DNA from: Pseudomonas sp. CFBP13508
GTDB lineage: Bacteria; Pseudomonadota; Gammaproteobacteria; Pseudomonadales; Pseudomonadaceae
Direction of reading: 5' to 3'
Assembly (NCBI RefSeq): GCF_005233515.1
Contig: NZ_QFZZ01000001.1
Coordinates: 711,320-775,319, forward strand
Length of the DNA stretch: 64,000 bases
Under the pieces are notes generated by a model. It saw only the letters and a list, made by a program, of their open reading frames with translations, was not told the origin of the DNA and did no database searches. Position numbers and translations under genes: made by a program. Positions 9,299-18,910 of the stretch are shown one piece after another. Numbering within the stretch: the first letter of the stretch is position 1; each line of letters begins with the position of its first letter.

Positions 9299-9399
9299 AT
9301 TGGAAACTATGCTGCGCCCCGACACACAAATTCATGCGGCACCGACAACAAGCGAATCCCTCGCCTTCTGCCGATGCCAGACCAACCCAAGGGTGCTCT

Positions 9400-10077
9400 A
9401 TGAAAATCTTGATGGTTCTGACTTCCCACGATCAACTCGGCAACACCGGCAAGAAAACCGGCTTCTGGCTGGAAGAGTTCGCCGCGCCCTACTTTGCCTT
9501 CAAGGACGCCGGCGCCGACGTCACCCTGGTATCGCCTGCCGGCGGCCAGCCACCGCTCGATCCGAAAAGCGATGAGCCAAGCGCGCAGACTGCCGAAACC
9601 GATCGCTTCCGCGCCGATCCGGCCGCACAACAAGCACTGGCCACTACTGGCCGTCTGGCTGATGTGAAGGCCGAAGATTTCGATGCCGTGTTCTACCCAG
9701 GCGGCCACGGCCCGCTGTGGGATCTGGCCGAAGACAAGGCCTCGATTGCACTGATCGAAGCCTTCGACCGCGCCAACAAACCTCACGGTTTTGTCTGCCA
9801 CGCACCCGGCGTGTTGCGTCATGTGGTGCGCGCTGACGGCCAGCCGATCGTCAAAGATCGCGACGTCACCGGTTTCACCAACGCCGAAGAAGCTGCTGTT
9901 GGTCTGACTGACGTGGTGCCGTTCCTCATCGAAGATGAGTTCCAGCGTCTGGGCGGGCGCTATTCGAAAGTCGCCGATTGGCAGGTGCATGTGGTGGCTG
10001 ACGGTCAACTGGTCACCGGCCAGAACCCGGCCAGCTCTGCCGCCGTTGCCGAAAAGCTGTTGAAGATGCTCGGCTGA
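9400..10077 (+). CDS. DJ-1/PfpI-family protein (Hsp31/glyoxalase-III-like)
   Basis: The 225-residue protein has the class I glutamine-amidotransferase-like fold of DJ-1/PfpI. The FYPGGHGPLWDL oxyanion loop is at about residues 98-109, and the nucleophile elbow GFVCHAPGVL puts the reactive cysteine at residue 133, followed by His134. A conserved glutamate is in WLEEF near residue 25. Hsp31-type members of this family act on methylglyoxal or protein glycation adducts, or serve as stress chaperones. Its place behind a NemR-type operator, with an OYE gene downstream, argues for detoxification of reactive carbonyls. A terminator follows, and the OYE gene has its own operator. Confidence 0.88.
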   Translation: MKILMVLTSHDQLGNTGKKTGFWLEEFAAPYFAFKDAGADVTLVSPAGGQPPLDPKSDEPSAQTAETDRFRADPAAQQALATTGRLADVKAEDFDAVFYPGGHGPLWDLAEDKASIALIEAFDRANKPHGFVCHAPGVLRHVVRADGQPIVKDRDVTGFTNAEEAAVGLTDVVPFLIEDEFQRLGGRYSKVADWQVHVVADGQLVTGQNPASSAAVAEKLLKMLG

Positions 10078-10098
10078 ATCCCTCGCTCCAACCCGATC

Positions 10099-10133
10099 AA
10101 CGCCGCGTGCGTACAGCCCGGCGTTGTTTTTTT
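10099..10133 (+). terminator. Intrinsic terminator after the DJ-1/PfpI gene
   Basis: AACGCCG at 10099-10105 pairs with CGGCGTT at 10119-10125, followed by G and seven Ts. It separates the DJ-1/PfpI transcript from the OYE gene, which has its own operator 10 bases further on. Confidence 0.85.
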
Positions 10134-10142
10134 GCCCAGTCA

Positions 10143-10158
10143 CTAGTCGACTGGTCTA
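10143..10158. promoter_or_regulatory. Operator-like palindrome 3 (NemR-type), upstream of the OYE gene
   Basis: CTAGTCGACTGGTCTA is the third copy of the palindrome, 22 bases before the OYE start codon. It is the most symmetric copy around the central GTCGAC. Confidence 0.8.
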
Positions 10159-10179
10159 ATCAGATTCCAGGCTTACTCC

Positions 10180-11301
10180 ATGAATAACGCTTTCTTCACG
10201 CCTGCCAAATTGGGCGCACACACCCTGAAAAACCGCATCGTCCTGCCGCCCCTCACCCGCCAGCGCAGCACGCAGCCGGGCAATGTCGCCAACGAGTTGA
10301 TGGCCGAGTATTACCAGCAGCGCGCCGGTGCCGGTTTGCTGGTCACCGAAGGCACGCAGATCGAACCGCGCGGTCAGGGTTATGCATGGACGCCGGGCAT
10401 TCATACGCCGGAGCAGATCGCCGGTTGGCGCAAAGTCACCGAGGCGGTGCACGCCGTGGATGGCGTGATCTTCGCCCAGCTCTGGCATGTCGGTCGGGTC
10501 TCGCACACGGCGTTGCAGCCCAACGGAGACGCGCCGGTGTCGGCCTCTGCGGTGGCGACGGACCGCGTCAGCGTGTTCATCGAAACCGCGCCCGGTGTCG
10601 GTGAACTGGTGCCGCCGTCCGCTCCGCGCGCGTTGAGCACCGATGAAGTGCAGGAACTGATTCAGCTGTACATCCAGGCCGCGCGCAACGCGATGGATGC
10701 GGGTTTCGACGGCATCGAACTGCATTGCGCCAACGGTTATCTGGTCAACCAGTTCATCTCCGCCCACAGCAACCTGCGCACCGACCAGTACGGCGGCTCG
10801 CTGGACAATCGCTTGCGCTTTTTGCGCGAAGTGGTGGCCGGCGTCGCCGAATGCATCGGCAAGGACAAGGTCGGTGTGCGGTTTGCGCCGCTGTTCACTA
10901 CCACCGATGAAGCGCGGACGTATCTGGGCCTGGTCGAGGAAGATCCGCACACAACTTACATTGCCGCGATCAAGATTCTTGAAGACGTCGGCATCGCCTA
11001 CCTGTCGATCGCCGAAGCCGACTGGGACAACGCCCCAGCGATGCCGCAGACCTTTCGCCAGGCCGTGCGCGACACGTTCAGCGGCGCGATCATTTATGCC
11101 GGTCGCTACACCGCCAAAACCGGCGCGCAATTGCTTGAGTCGGGGCTGGCGGATCTGGTCGCGTTTGGCCGACCGTTCATGGCCAACCCGGACCTGCCGG
11201 CGCGGATTGCCAATGACTGGCCGTTGAATCAGTTGAATCCGGCGACGGTGTATGGCGGCGGTGCCGAGGGTTATATCGACTATCCGACCTACCCCGCTTA
11301 A
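10180..11301 (+). CDS. Old Yellow Enzyme family alkene reductase (NemA-like)
   Basis: The 373-residue FMN enzyme starts MNNAFFTPAKLGAHTLKNRI. OYE hallmarks include the LTRQRS phosphate/FMN segment, QLWHVGRVSH, and the substrate-anion pair His182-Asn185 with Tyr187 in HCANGY, the likely proton donor. Such enzymes reduce activated C=C bonds and nitro compounds with NAD(P)H. The operator at 10143 ties it to the TetR gene at 8603, as for E. coli nemA under NemR. A second OYE at 21313 is about the same length but lacks this operator. Confidence 0.92.
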   Translation: MNNAFFTPAKLGAHTLKNRIVLPPLTRQRSTQPGNVANELMAEYYQQRAGAGLLVTEGTQIEPRGQGYAWTPGIHTPEQIAGWRKVTEAVHAVDGVIFAQLWHVGRVSHTALQPNGDAPVSASAVATDRVSVFIETAPGVGELVPPSAPRALSTDEVQELIQLYIQAARNAMDAGFDGIELHCANGYLVNQFISAHSNLRTDQYGGSLDNRLRFLREVVAGVAECIGKDKVGVRFAPLFTTTDEARTYLGLVEEDPHTTYIAAIKILEDVGIAYLSIAEADWDNAPAMPQTFRQAVRDTFSGAIIYAGRYTAKTGAQLLESGLADLVAFGRPFMANPDLPARIANDWPLNQLNPATVYGGGAEGYIDYPTYPA

Positions 11302-11318
11302 GAACCCCACCCAAATCC

Positions 11319-11414
11319 CTGTGGGAGCGAGCCTGCTCGCGAAGGCGGTGGGTCAGTCAGCATTTGTATTGACTTACAGGACCCTTTCGCGAGCAGGCTC
11401 GCTCCCACTACAGG
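11319..11414. repeat. REPIN between the OYE and photolyase genes
   Basis: Two inverted GTGGGAGCGAGCC-type palindromes surround a spacer holding GGTCAGTCAGCATTTG. This is a single copy, filling most of the intergenic space. Confidence 0.92.
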
Positions 11415-11435
11415 ATGTCAGTGGCCGCTAAAACC

Positions 11436-11459
11436 TATACATAGCAAACAATCTGTATA
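11436..11459. promoter_or_regulatory. Inverted repeat TATACA-N12-TGTATA before the photolyase gene
   Basis: TATACA at 11436-11441 and TGTATA at 11454-11459 form a perfect inverted repeat about 40 bases upstream of the chosen photolyase start. AT-rich symmetric sites near photolyase genes are typical of MerR/LitR-type light-response operators. No LitR gene is in the window, so the assignment is inference. Confidence 0.4.
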
Positions 11460-11496
11460 ACTATTGGAGTTCGAATCGCCAACCGGACTTCGCTCC

Positions 11497-13035
11497 ATGC
11501 CCCCTGCCCACCGCTTGCTCCTGATCCTCGGCGACCAGCTGTCATTCGACCTGGCCTCCCTGCAGCCACTCGATCCCCAGCAAGACCTGCTGCTGATGGT
11601 CGAGGTTATGGAGGAAGCGACCCACGTCGCCCATCATCCGCAAAAGATCGCCCTGATCTTCAGCGCCATGCGCCACTTTGCCGAGGCGTTGCGCGATAAA
11701 GGCTACCGCGTCCAGTACGTCAGCCTAGACGACCCGGACAACAGCGGCTCAATTCCCGGCGAACTACAGCGCTGGCAAACCCTCACTGGTGCCGACGAGA
11801 TCCACATCACCGAATGCGGCGACTGGCGCCTTGAGCAATCAATCAAAGATTCGGGCTTGCCCGTGCACTGGCATTCAGACCGCCGTTTCCTCTGCTCCCG
11901 CGAAGAGTTCTCCAATTGGGCCAGCGGCAAGAAGCAACTGCGCATGGAGTTTTTCTACCGCGAGATGCGGCGCAAGAGTCGGCTGCTGCTCAATGGCGAC
12001 GGCACGCCGGTCGGCGGTGCGTGGAATTTCGATGCGGAGAATCGCAAGGCGCTGCCCAAACACGCCAAACCGCCCTACCCGGCGCGTTTCGCCAATGACG
12101 CAATCACCCAAGAGGTTCTGGTATTGGTCGGCGAGCGCTTCGCCAGCCATTACGGCACGCTGGATGACTTCAATTACCCGGTGACCCACGCCGATGCCCA
12201 GGCCCTGTGGCAATACTTTCTCGACTACGCGCTGGCCGGCTTCGGTGATTACCAGGACGCCATGGCCAGCGACGAACCGTTCCTGTTTCACGCGCGGATC
12301 AGCGCGGCGCTGAACATCGGCCTGCTCGATTTGCGCCAGCTGTGCAGCGATGTCGAGGCGGCTTACTGGTCGGGGAGCATCGGCCTCAACGCGGCCGAAG
12401 GCTTCATTCGACAGTTGATCGGCTGGCGCGAATACGTGCGCGGTGTGTACTGGCTGAAGATGCCGGAATACGCCGAGGGCAATGTGTTCGGCAACACGCG
12501 CCCGCTGCCGGAGTTCTACTGGACGGGTGAAACGCAGATGAACTGCATGCGCCAGGCCATCGGCCAAAGCCTGCAACATGCCTACGCGCACCACATCCAG
12601 CGGCTGATGGTCACCGGCAACTTTGCCTTGCTCGCCGGGATTGCGCCGAAGGAAATCTGTGAGTGGTATCTGGCGATCTACATGGACGCCTTCGACTGGG
12701 TCGAACTACCCAACACCCTTGGCATGGTCATGCATGCCGACGGCGGTTATCTCGGCTCCAAGCCTTACTGCGCCAGCGGCCAGTACATCAATCGGATGTC
12801 GGATTACTGCGGCGACTGCGCCTACAAGGTCAAGGAAAGCAGCGCGGACGATGCCTGCCCGTTCAACGCGCTGTACTGGCATTTCCTCATGCGCCACGGC
12901 GATATCCTGCGCGGCAATCAGCGCATGGGCATGATGTACAAGAACCTCGACCGCATGCCGCTGGCCAAGCAGGATGCACTGTGGCAACGCGGACAAATGC
13001 TGTTGGCGAAACTGGATAGCGGCGAAGCTTTCTAG
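11497..13035 (+). CDS. phrB: FeS-type bacterial (6-4) photolyase/cryptochrome
   Basis: The 512-residue protein belongs to the FeS-BCP photolyase/cryptochrome group, which repairs UV photoproducts using FAD and a 4Fe-4S cluster. Starting at the ATG at 11497, the cysteines fall at residues 350 (QMNCMRQ), 438 and 441 (YCGDCAYK) and 454 (DACPFN). These are the same numbers I recall for the cluster ligands of Agrobacterium PhrB. This supports the start over an upstream in-frame TTG at 11464. The N-terminal half is the antenna (lumazine-binding) domain beginning RLLLILGDQLS. The C-terminal half binds FAD. An inverted repeat upstream may give light control. Confidence 0.92.
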   Translation: MPPAHRLLLILGDQLSFDLASLQPLDPQQDLLLMVEVMEEATHVAHHPQKIALIFSAMRHFAEALRDKGYRVQYVSLDDPDNSGSIPGELQRWQTLTGADEIHITECGDWRLEQSIKDSGLPVHWHSDRRFLCSREEFSNWASGKKQLRMEFFYREMRRKSRLLLNGDGTPVGGAWNFDAENRKALPKHAKPPYPARFANDAITQEVLVLVGERFASHYGTLDDFNYPVTHADAQALWQYFLDYALAGFGDYQDAMASDEPFLFHARISAALNIGLLDLRQLCSDVEAAYWSGSIGLNAAEGFIRQLIGWREYVRGVYWLKMPEYAEGNVFGNTRPLPEFYWTGETQMNCMRQAIGQSLQHAYAHHIQRLMVTGNFALLAGIAPKEICEWYLAIYMDAFDWVELPNTLGMVMHADGGYLGSKPYCASGQYINRMSDYCGDCAYKVKESSADDACPFNALYWHFLMRHGDILRGNQRMGMMYKNLDRMPLAKQDALWQRGQMLLAKLDSGEAF

Positions 13036-13041
13036 TGCGCC

Positions 13042-14544
13042 TCAGGCCTGCCCGGCCATCCCGTTGCGGCCCGCCGCTTTCGCGCGGTACAGCGCCTGAT
13101 CGGCGGTCTGGATCAACGCCGGCAGCGAATCCAGCTGCGCGCCCGTCCCCACCGCCATACCGATACTCACCGTAATCCGAGCAAACGGACTGCCCGGGTG
13201 GGCGATGTTCGCCTGCTGCAAACGCTCGAGCATCAACTGCGCCACCACCGTCGCACCGGCGCTGTCGGTGGCCGGCATGATCACCGCAATTTCCTCGCCA
13301 CCGTAGCGTGCGACCAGATCCGAGGGGCGTCGCACGCAGCCTTCAAGAATCTTGCTGACCGCCTGCAGGCAGGCATCGCCAGCAACGTGGCCCAAGGCAT
13401 CGTTGAACAATTTGAAGTGATCGATATCGATCATCAGCAAGGCCAGCGAGGTGCCGTCACGCTGCGCCCGCCGCGCTTCCACCGCCAGGGTTTCATCGAA
13501 ACAGCGGCGGTTGGCCAGGCCGGTCAGCGCATCTTTCAGCGCCAGTAATTCCAGTTGCCGATTGGACGCGAGCAACTGCTGCTGGGCATCGCGCAACGCC
13601 TCTTCAGCCTCAGTCCGGCGGCGGATATCAAGGATCAGGAACCAGCCGATCAACCCGGTCAGCCCGAGCAGTCCGGCCACCACTACCGCCGACAGCGCCG
13701 CTTCGATACGCCACGCCGCTAGCGCTTCATCCTTGCCCAGGGCCACGGTGGTGATCAGCGGCAGCGTTTCGCTTTTGCGGAACGCGTAGAGCCGCTCGAC
13801 ACCGTCGAGGCTGGAGGTGTACGAAGCAGTGCCAACCGAACGGTCGACGAGGTATTTGGCGTAGATCGGCGAACTGGAGAAATTGCGGCCCATGTCCTGC
13901 TCGCGGAACGGGTAGCGCACCAGCAGCGTGCCATCGGTGTAAGACAGACCGATCGCGCCGTCCTGGCCAACGTCGAGTTTGCCGAACACCCGCAGGAAGT
14001 TCTCCACCCCCAGCGTCACCGCTACCACGCCAGCGAACTGCCCGGCATCGTCGTTGAAGCGCCGACTGATGGTCACCACCCATTCGTGATTGGCACGGCT
14101 CTGGATCGGCGGGCCAATGAACGGCTCGCGGCTCGGGCTGTCACGGTGGTGGATGAAATAGGCGCGGTCGCTGCTGTTGGCGCCCTCGGGAATCGGTCGG
14201 TTGGAGGACATCAACCAATGCCCGTGCCGGTCATAAATCGTGATGCCGCTGAGCTGTGGCATCAGCGGCTGCTGGCGGTCGATCAGGCTCTGGATGCGCT
14301 GAATCTGCGCCGGGCCGTCGCCCTCGGTTTCCAGACGTTCGACCAGCCCGAGCAAGAGCAGCGAGCTTTGCCGGACGATGCCTTCGGTGTAGGTGTTGAG
14401 CGCCTGGGTCAGGTTCAGGCCATGCACATCGACCTCGGCCAGTGCACGCTCACGCGAAGACCAGACTTTCCAGATCGTCAGCGAAGTCAGGGAACAGCCG
14501 ATCACCAGCAGCAGGAGCATTACAAGGCGAGTATCACGCTTCAC
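13042..14544 (-). CDS. Membrane diguanylate cyclase with periplasmic Cache sensor
   Basis: The 500-residue protein has TM1 at about residues 8-26 and a periplasmic Cache-like sensor (about 30-270, ISRRFNDDAGQFAGVVAVTLGVENF). TM2 is near 285-310, followed by a short coiled linker and a C-terminal GGDEF domain. The catalytic signature is GGEEI at about residue 415, an accepted variant of GGDEF. The inhibitory I-site RPSD lies five residues before it. DALTGLANRR is the domain start. It should make cyclic di-GMP in response to a periplasmic ligand and be feedback-inhibited. It converges on the photolyase gene with six bases between them. Confidence 0.93.
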   Translation of the reverse strand: MKRDTRLVMLLLLVIGCSLTSLTIWKVWSSRERALAEVDVHGLNLTQALNTYTEGIVRQSSLLLLGLVERLETEGDGPAQIQRIQSLIDRQQPLMPQLSGITIYDRHGHWLMSSNRPIPEGANSSDRAYFIHHRDSPSREPFIGPPIQSRANHEWVVTISRRFNDDAGQFAGVVAVTLGVENFLRVFGKLDVGQDGAIGLSYTDGTLLVRYPFREQDMGRNFSSSPIYAKYLVDRSVGTASYTSSLDGVERLYAFRKSETLPLITTVALGKDEALAAWRIEAALSAVVVAGLLGLTGLIGWFLILDIRRRTEAEEALRDAQQQLLASNRQLELLALKDALTGLANRRCFDETLAVEARRAQRDGTSLALLMIDIDHFKLFNDALGHVAGDACLQAVSKILEGCVRRPSDLVARYGGEEIAVIMPATDSAGATVVAQLMLERLQQANIAHPGSPFARITVSIGMAVGTGAQLDSLPALIQTADQALYRAKAAGRNGMAGQA

Positions 14545-14674
14545 GTCAGTACCTTAAGGAAGTCCGGTATCCATTCCAGCCATCATTCGAACGTCGGCAC
14601 TCACGGCGGCCACGTGTTCCGGGGCGCAAGCATACAAGCAGTGTGCAGCGGCTGCAGCAACAGAGTGTGCAGCG

Positions 14675-15580
14675 CTATGCGGCGGGTTTGAGGATTTCCA
14701 CGAGAAAATCGATGAACACGTTGATCCGGCTCGATCCACGGTGGTTGGGCAGGTACAGCGCGTTGATGCAACTGCTCGCGCTGCCGGGATTGACCTCGTA
14801 GTGCTCAAGCAAGCGCGTCAGGCGCCCGGCGGTGACGTCGTCGCGCACCAGCCAGTCGGCCAGCAGCGCCACACCGCCACCGCCAATCGCCGCTTCGCGA
14901 AGAATGTCGGCGTTGTTGCTTTGCAGGCGGCCCTGGACGTTGAGCTGAATCGGCTCTTCGTCGCCCTGAAAGGTCCAGTGATGATGGCTGCCGCCGTAGT
15001 CGAAGCGCAGGCATTGATGCTCGAGCAAATCCCGCGGATGCTCCAGCACAGCGCTGCGCGCCAGATAATCCGGGCTGGCAACAATCCAACGCTGAAACTG
15101 CCCGACGCGTTTGCTGACGATGTCCTCGCTGACCACCGTCGAGCCGAGCCGCACTGAAACGTCGATCTGCTCGCTGAGCAAATCGCTGACCTGATCGCTC
15201 AGCGACAGGCTGATCTCCAGCCCGGGATGGCGTTCAAGCAAGCGGCTCAGGTGCGGCGCGATCAGTCGCCGGCCAAACTCCACCGGCACGCTGATGCGCA
15301 AGCGGCCCTGGGCATCACTGCCACGATCGGCGACCACCGCATCGGCTTCGTCGATGGCATCGAGAATGGCCACGGCCTTCTCGAAATAGGTCTGGCCGGC
15401 GACGGTGACGCTGGTATTGCGCGTGGTGCGATTGAGCAGGCTGGCGCCCAACTCGTTTTCCAGGCCCGCCACTTGCCGTGTCACCGAAGACGTCGAAATC
15501 CCAAGCTTGCGCGCCGCCGAGGAATAGCCTCCGCAGCGCACGGTTTCAACAAACATCTTCAGTGCCAGCAACTTGTCCAT
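14675..15580 (-). CDS. LysR-family transcriptional regulator
   Basis: The 301-residue regulator begins MDKLLALKMFVETVRCGGYSS. Its winged helix-turn-helix covers residues 1-60 (SAARKLGISTSSVTRQVAGLE), and the type 2 periplasmic-binding-like effector domain follows. I choose the ATG at 15580 because the HTH starts there as in other LysR proteins; the frame runs open further upstream. It lies 94 bases downstream of the MFS gene in the same orientation and may be co-transcribed. Its regulon cannot be read from the sequence. Confidence 0.88.
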   Translation of the reverse strand: MDKLLALKMFVETVRCGGYSSAARKLGISTSSVTRQVAGLENELGASLLNRTTRNTSVTVAGQTYFEKAVAILDAIDEADAVVADRGSDAQGRLRISVPVEFGRRLIAPHLSRLLERHPGLEISLSLSDQVSDLLSEQIDVSVRLGSTVVSEDIVSKRVGQFQRWIVASPDYLARSAVLEHPRDLLEHQCLRFDYGGSHHHWTFQGDEEPIQLNVQGRLQSNNADILREAAIGGGGVALLADWLVRDDVTAGRLTRLLEHYEVNPGSASSCINALYLPNHRGSSRINVFIDFLVEILKPAA

Positions 15581-15674
15581 AAGCGGGGTCCGGTGGTGAG
15601 GGAACGCCGCTGATTGTGCATCAGCGCTCGCCACACGTCTTGTATCGTCGTGCTTGCCGGGCCTCATCGCGACC

Positions 15675-16874
15675 TCAGACATCAGCCTTGCGACTCAGGA
15701 ACAACGCCAGCGCCAACGCCGGCAAAACCGCCACGGCAACGGCCGAGAGGTTCCAGCCGAAGTGTTCGTACAGCGGGCTGGCGACCAGTGAACCGAGCGC
15801 GCCGCCGACGAAGATGCTGGTCATGTACACCGCATTCAGGCGTGCGCGGCTGTGCGGGTCGAGGGCGTAGACCTCACGCTGGCCGAGGACCATGTTCAGC
15901 TGCACGGCAAAATCCAGCAGCACCGCACACACCACCAGCCATACGTAACCACTGCCCGGCAGCGCGGCGATCAACAGCGACAGCGGCGCCAGCAGCAACG
16001 CCACCAAGGTACCGCGACGACCGTGCCCGGCATCGGCGAGACGCCCGGCAATCGGCGCGGCAATCGCACCCACCGCGCCGACCAGGGCAAAGATCGCCAC
16101 CTGCGCCTGGCTGAAACCGTGGTGACGCATCAGCTCAATTGGCGCGAGCGTCCAGAACAGGCTGAAACTGGCGAACAGCAAACCCTGATACAGCGAACGC
16201 TGGCGCAACACAGGAAAGCGCCGGGCCAAGGCAAACACCGAACCAATCAACGCGACATAAGTGGCCTTATGCGTCGGCACCCGGCGCGGCAGTGCCACAG
16301 CGGTAATCAACGCGATCACCGCCATCAGTGCCGCCGCGCTGTAAAACACCCCGCGCCAGCCGAACACTTCGACCAACAGACTCGACAGCGGCCGCGACAG
16401 CAGAATCCCCAAGAGCAGGCCGCTCATGATATTGCCGACCACGCGCCCCCGGCTGGCTTCCGGCGCCAAATGCGCGGCCAGTGGCACGAGAATCTGCACC
16501 GCCACCGAGGTCAGGCCGATCAGCAAAGAGAGCAGCAGAAACAGCGACGGCGAATGAGTCAGGCCAGCACACAGCAGCGTCACGCTGGCAGCGAGGGTGA
16601 AGCCGACCACCAGACGGCGGTTCTCCATCAGGTCGGCCAGCGGCACCAGCAGCAACAAGCCCAGCGCGTAACCGAACTGGGTCAGCGACACGATCAGGCT
16701 GGCATTGGCGCTGGACAGGCCGATCTGCGGCGCGATCAGTTCGACGATGGGCTGCGCGTAATACAGGTTGGCGACGACCGCGCCGCAGCAGAAGGCCAGA
16801 AACGCGACCATCAGGCCGGAGAGTGAAGCAGGCTGTTCGGCCGGGGCCGCAACGGCAGGGTTGCCCGTAAGCAT
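15675..16874 (-). CDS. MFS transporter, drug/sugar exporter-like
   Basis: The 399-residue protein has 12 predicted membrane segments of the major facilitator superfamily (DHA1-like). The segment GLMVAFLAFCCGAVVANLYYAQP is TM1. The loop after TM2 carries PLADLMENRRLVV, and PIAGRLADAGHGRRG is in the second half. The start at 16874 has GAGGTG a few bases upstream; the frame stays open further but that part is not MFS-like. It is divergent from the molybdenum dehydrogenase operon and followed by a LysR gene. Substrate unknown. Confidence 0.85.
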   Translation of the reverse strand: MLTGNPAVAAPAEQPASLSGLMVAFLAFCCGAVVANLYYAQPIVELIAPQIGLSSANASLIVSLTQFGYALGLLLLVPLADLMENRRLVVGFTLAASVTLLCAGLTHSPSLFLLLSLLIGLTSVAVQILVPLAAHLAPEASRGRVVGNIMSGLLLGILLSRPLSSLLVEVFGWRGVFYSAAALMAVIALITAVALPRRVPTHKATYVALIGSVFALARRFPVLRQRSLYQGLLFASFSLFWTLAPIELMRHHGFSQAQVAIFALVGAVGAIAAPIAGRLADAGHGRRGTLVALLLAPLSLLIAALPGSGYVWLVVCAVLLDFAVQLNMVLGQREVYALDPHSRARLNAVYMTSIFVGGALGSLVASPLYEHFGWNLSAVAVAVLPALALALFLSRKADV

Positions 16875-17106
16875 GGTGACACCTCGTTGAGTTCGGGAAA
16901 GTTGTGCCAAGGCTACGGTCAGCCGGCGGGGGCGAGAATCCATGCCACTGGCAACGCACTGATGCGTGGCGCGCAACGTTGCTTGTGGCGCAACGCGCTG
17001 TTGCGCGGGCCGGTGATTCTCCGCCGCAAGGGTCTTCTCTACGCTTTGGCCCTGGCGCTGACGTCCGCATCGGCGCCCTTCCCCGGCTGCTACAAGGAGC
17101 GTTTCC

Positions 17107-17163
17107 ATGACCCGCACTGCACTCGTCCTGCCACTGTCCGCCGCGTTTTTCTGCCGACCATGA
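17107..17163 (+). CDS. Possible 18-residue leader peptide overlapping the cytochrome gene
   Basis: An ATG at 17107 has a good AAGGAG seven to eight bases upstream and reads 18 codons to a TGA. That stop overlaps the cytochrome c start as ATGA (17160-17163). The cytochrome start has no visible ribosome-binding site of its own, so translational coupling through this reading frame is plausible. The peptide (MTRTALVLPLSAAFFCRP) looks like a truncated signal sequence. It may instead be the remnant of an older N-terminus. Confidence 0.4.
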   Translation: MTRTALVLPLSAAFFCRP

Positions 17164-18436
17164 ACAGCCATTTGCTCAAATCCAGAACCCTGTGGATCAG
17201 CGTCGCCGTGCTCGCGGTGCTCGGCCTGATCGTCGCCGTCGCGCTGATGTGGCGCCCGGCGATCGCACCAATCAAACGGCCGACGTCATTCGATACTGCG
17301 CAGTTGCAACGCGGCGCACGGGTGGTCGAGGCCGGCGACTGCGCGGTGTGCCATACCCGCCCCGGCGGCGAATACCTGGCTGGCGGGCTGCCGCTGGTGA
17401 CGCCGTTCGGCACGCTGTACAGCACCAACATCACCCCGGATGCGCAGACCGGCATCGGCGAATGGTCACTGCCGGCCTTCGAGCGGGCGATGCGTGAAGG
17501 CATTGCCCGCGACGGCCACTTTCTCTACCCGGCGTTTCCTTACGTGCACTACCGACGCATGAGTGCAGCAGACATCGCCGACGCTTACGCCTACTTGATG
17601 AGCGGCCCCGCCGTACAAGCCCCGGCGCGGCAGAACCAGATGAACTTCCCGATGAACATCCGCCCGCTGGTGTCGTTCTGGAATCTGCTGTTTCTGCATG
17701 GCGAGCCACTGACGCCGCTGGCCGAACACAGCGCGGCATGGAATCGCGGACGCTATCTGGTCGACGGCCCGGGCCACTGCGCCGGCTGCCATTCGCCGCT
17801 GAACCTGATCGGCGCGGAGAAATCCTCGCAATACCTTCAGGGCGGCAGCGTCGATGGCTGGGAAGCGCCGACACTGGTCGGCCTCGGCCAACGCGCCAAT
17901 CCATGGAATCGCGAGCAATTGGTCGGCTACCTGCGCGCCGATGTGGTCGATGGCCACGGTACGCCCGCCGGCCCGATGCGCCCGGTCAGCCTGAGTCTGG
18001 CGCGCTTGCCGGCCAGTGAAGCCGAGGCAATTGCCGACTACCTGCTGAGCCTGCAAAACCCGCACGCGGTGACCGAAACCACGGCGAAAAAGCAGCCAGG
18101 TATTCCAGCGGATCACACAACCGGCGCCCTGCTCTTCAGTAGCGCCTGCGCCGGATGTCACGCACCCGCCGCGCCGATGCGCGAAATCGACGGCCGCCCG
18201 GGCCTGCAAGGCACTTCGGCGCTGCAAGCGGCCAGCTCGCGCAACTTTCTCAAGACCGTGCTCGAAGGCGTGCCCGCCATTCCCGGCGCCCCCGGCCCGG
18301 TGATGCCGCCGTTCGCCGCCAGCCTCGACAACGCCCAGCTCGGCGCACTCGCCGCGTATCTGCGCGAACAAGCCCGCCCCGAACAGCCATGGGCCGACCT
18401 CTCTTCCACTATCGAAGCGTTACGTCAGGAGACGAA

Positions 18437-18440
<4 letters not shown>
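17160..18440 (+). CDS. Membrane-anchored tri-haem cytochrome c subunit of a molybdenum dehydrogenase
   Basis: The 426-residue protein starts with one hydrophobic anchor (about residues 10-30). Three CXXCH haem sites follow: CAVCH near residue 63, CAGCH near 208 and CAGCH near 330. Tri-haem cytochromes of this shape are the electron-transfer subunits of periplasmic alcohol, aldehyde and nicotinate-type dehydrogenases. They pass electrons to quinone or terminal oxidases. Its stop overlaps the next start as ATGA. The order cytochrome, 2Fe-2S, Mo subunit resembles the AldFGH/IorAB/NicAB group. Confidence 0.9.

Positions 18441-18906
<466 letters not shown>

Positions 18907-18910
<4 letters not shown>

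Noticed and set aside
15852..16826. 324-codon frame antisense to the MFS gene
   Set aside because: Gln/Arg/His-rich low-complexity translation typical of antisense frames; the opposite strand encodes a full 12-TM transporter.
16887..17159. Extended N-terminus for the cytochrome c gene
   Set aside because: The upstream in-frame codons give an Arg/Cys-rich stretch with no signal features; the hydrophobic anchor begins right after the ATG at 17160.
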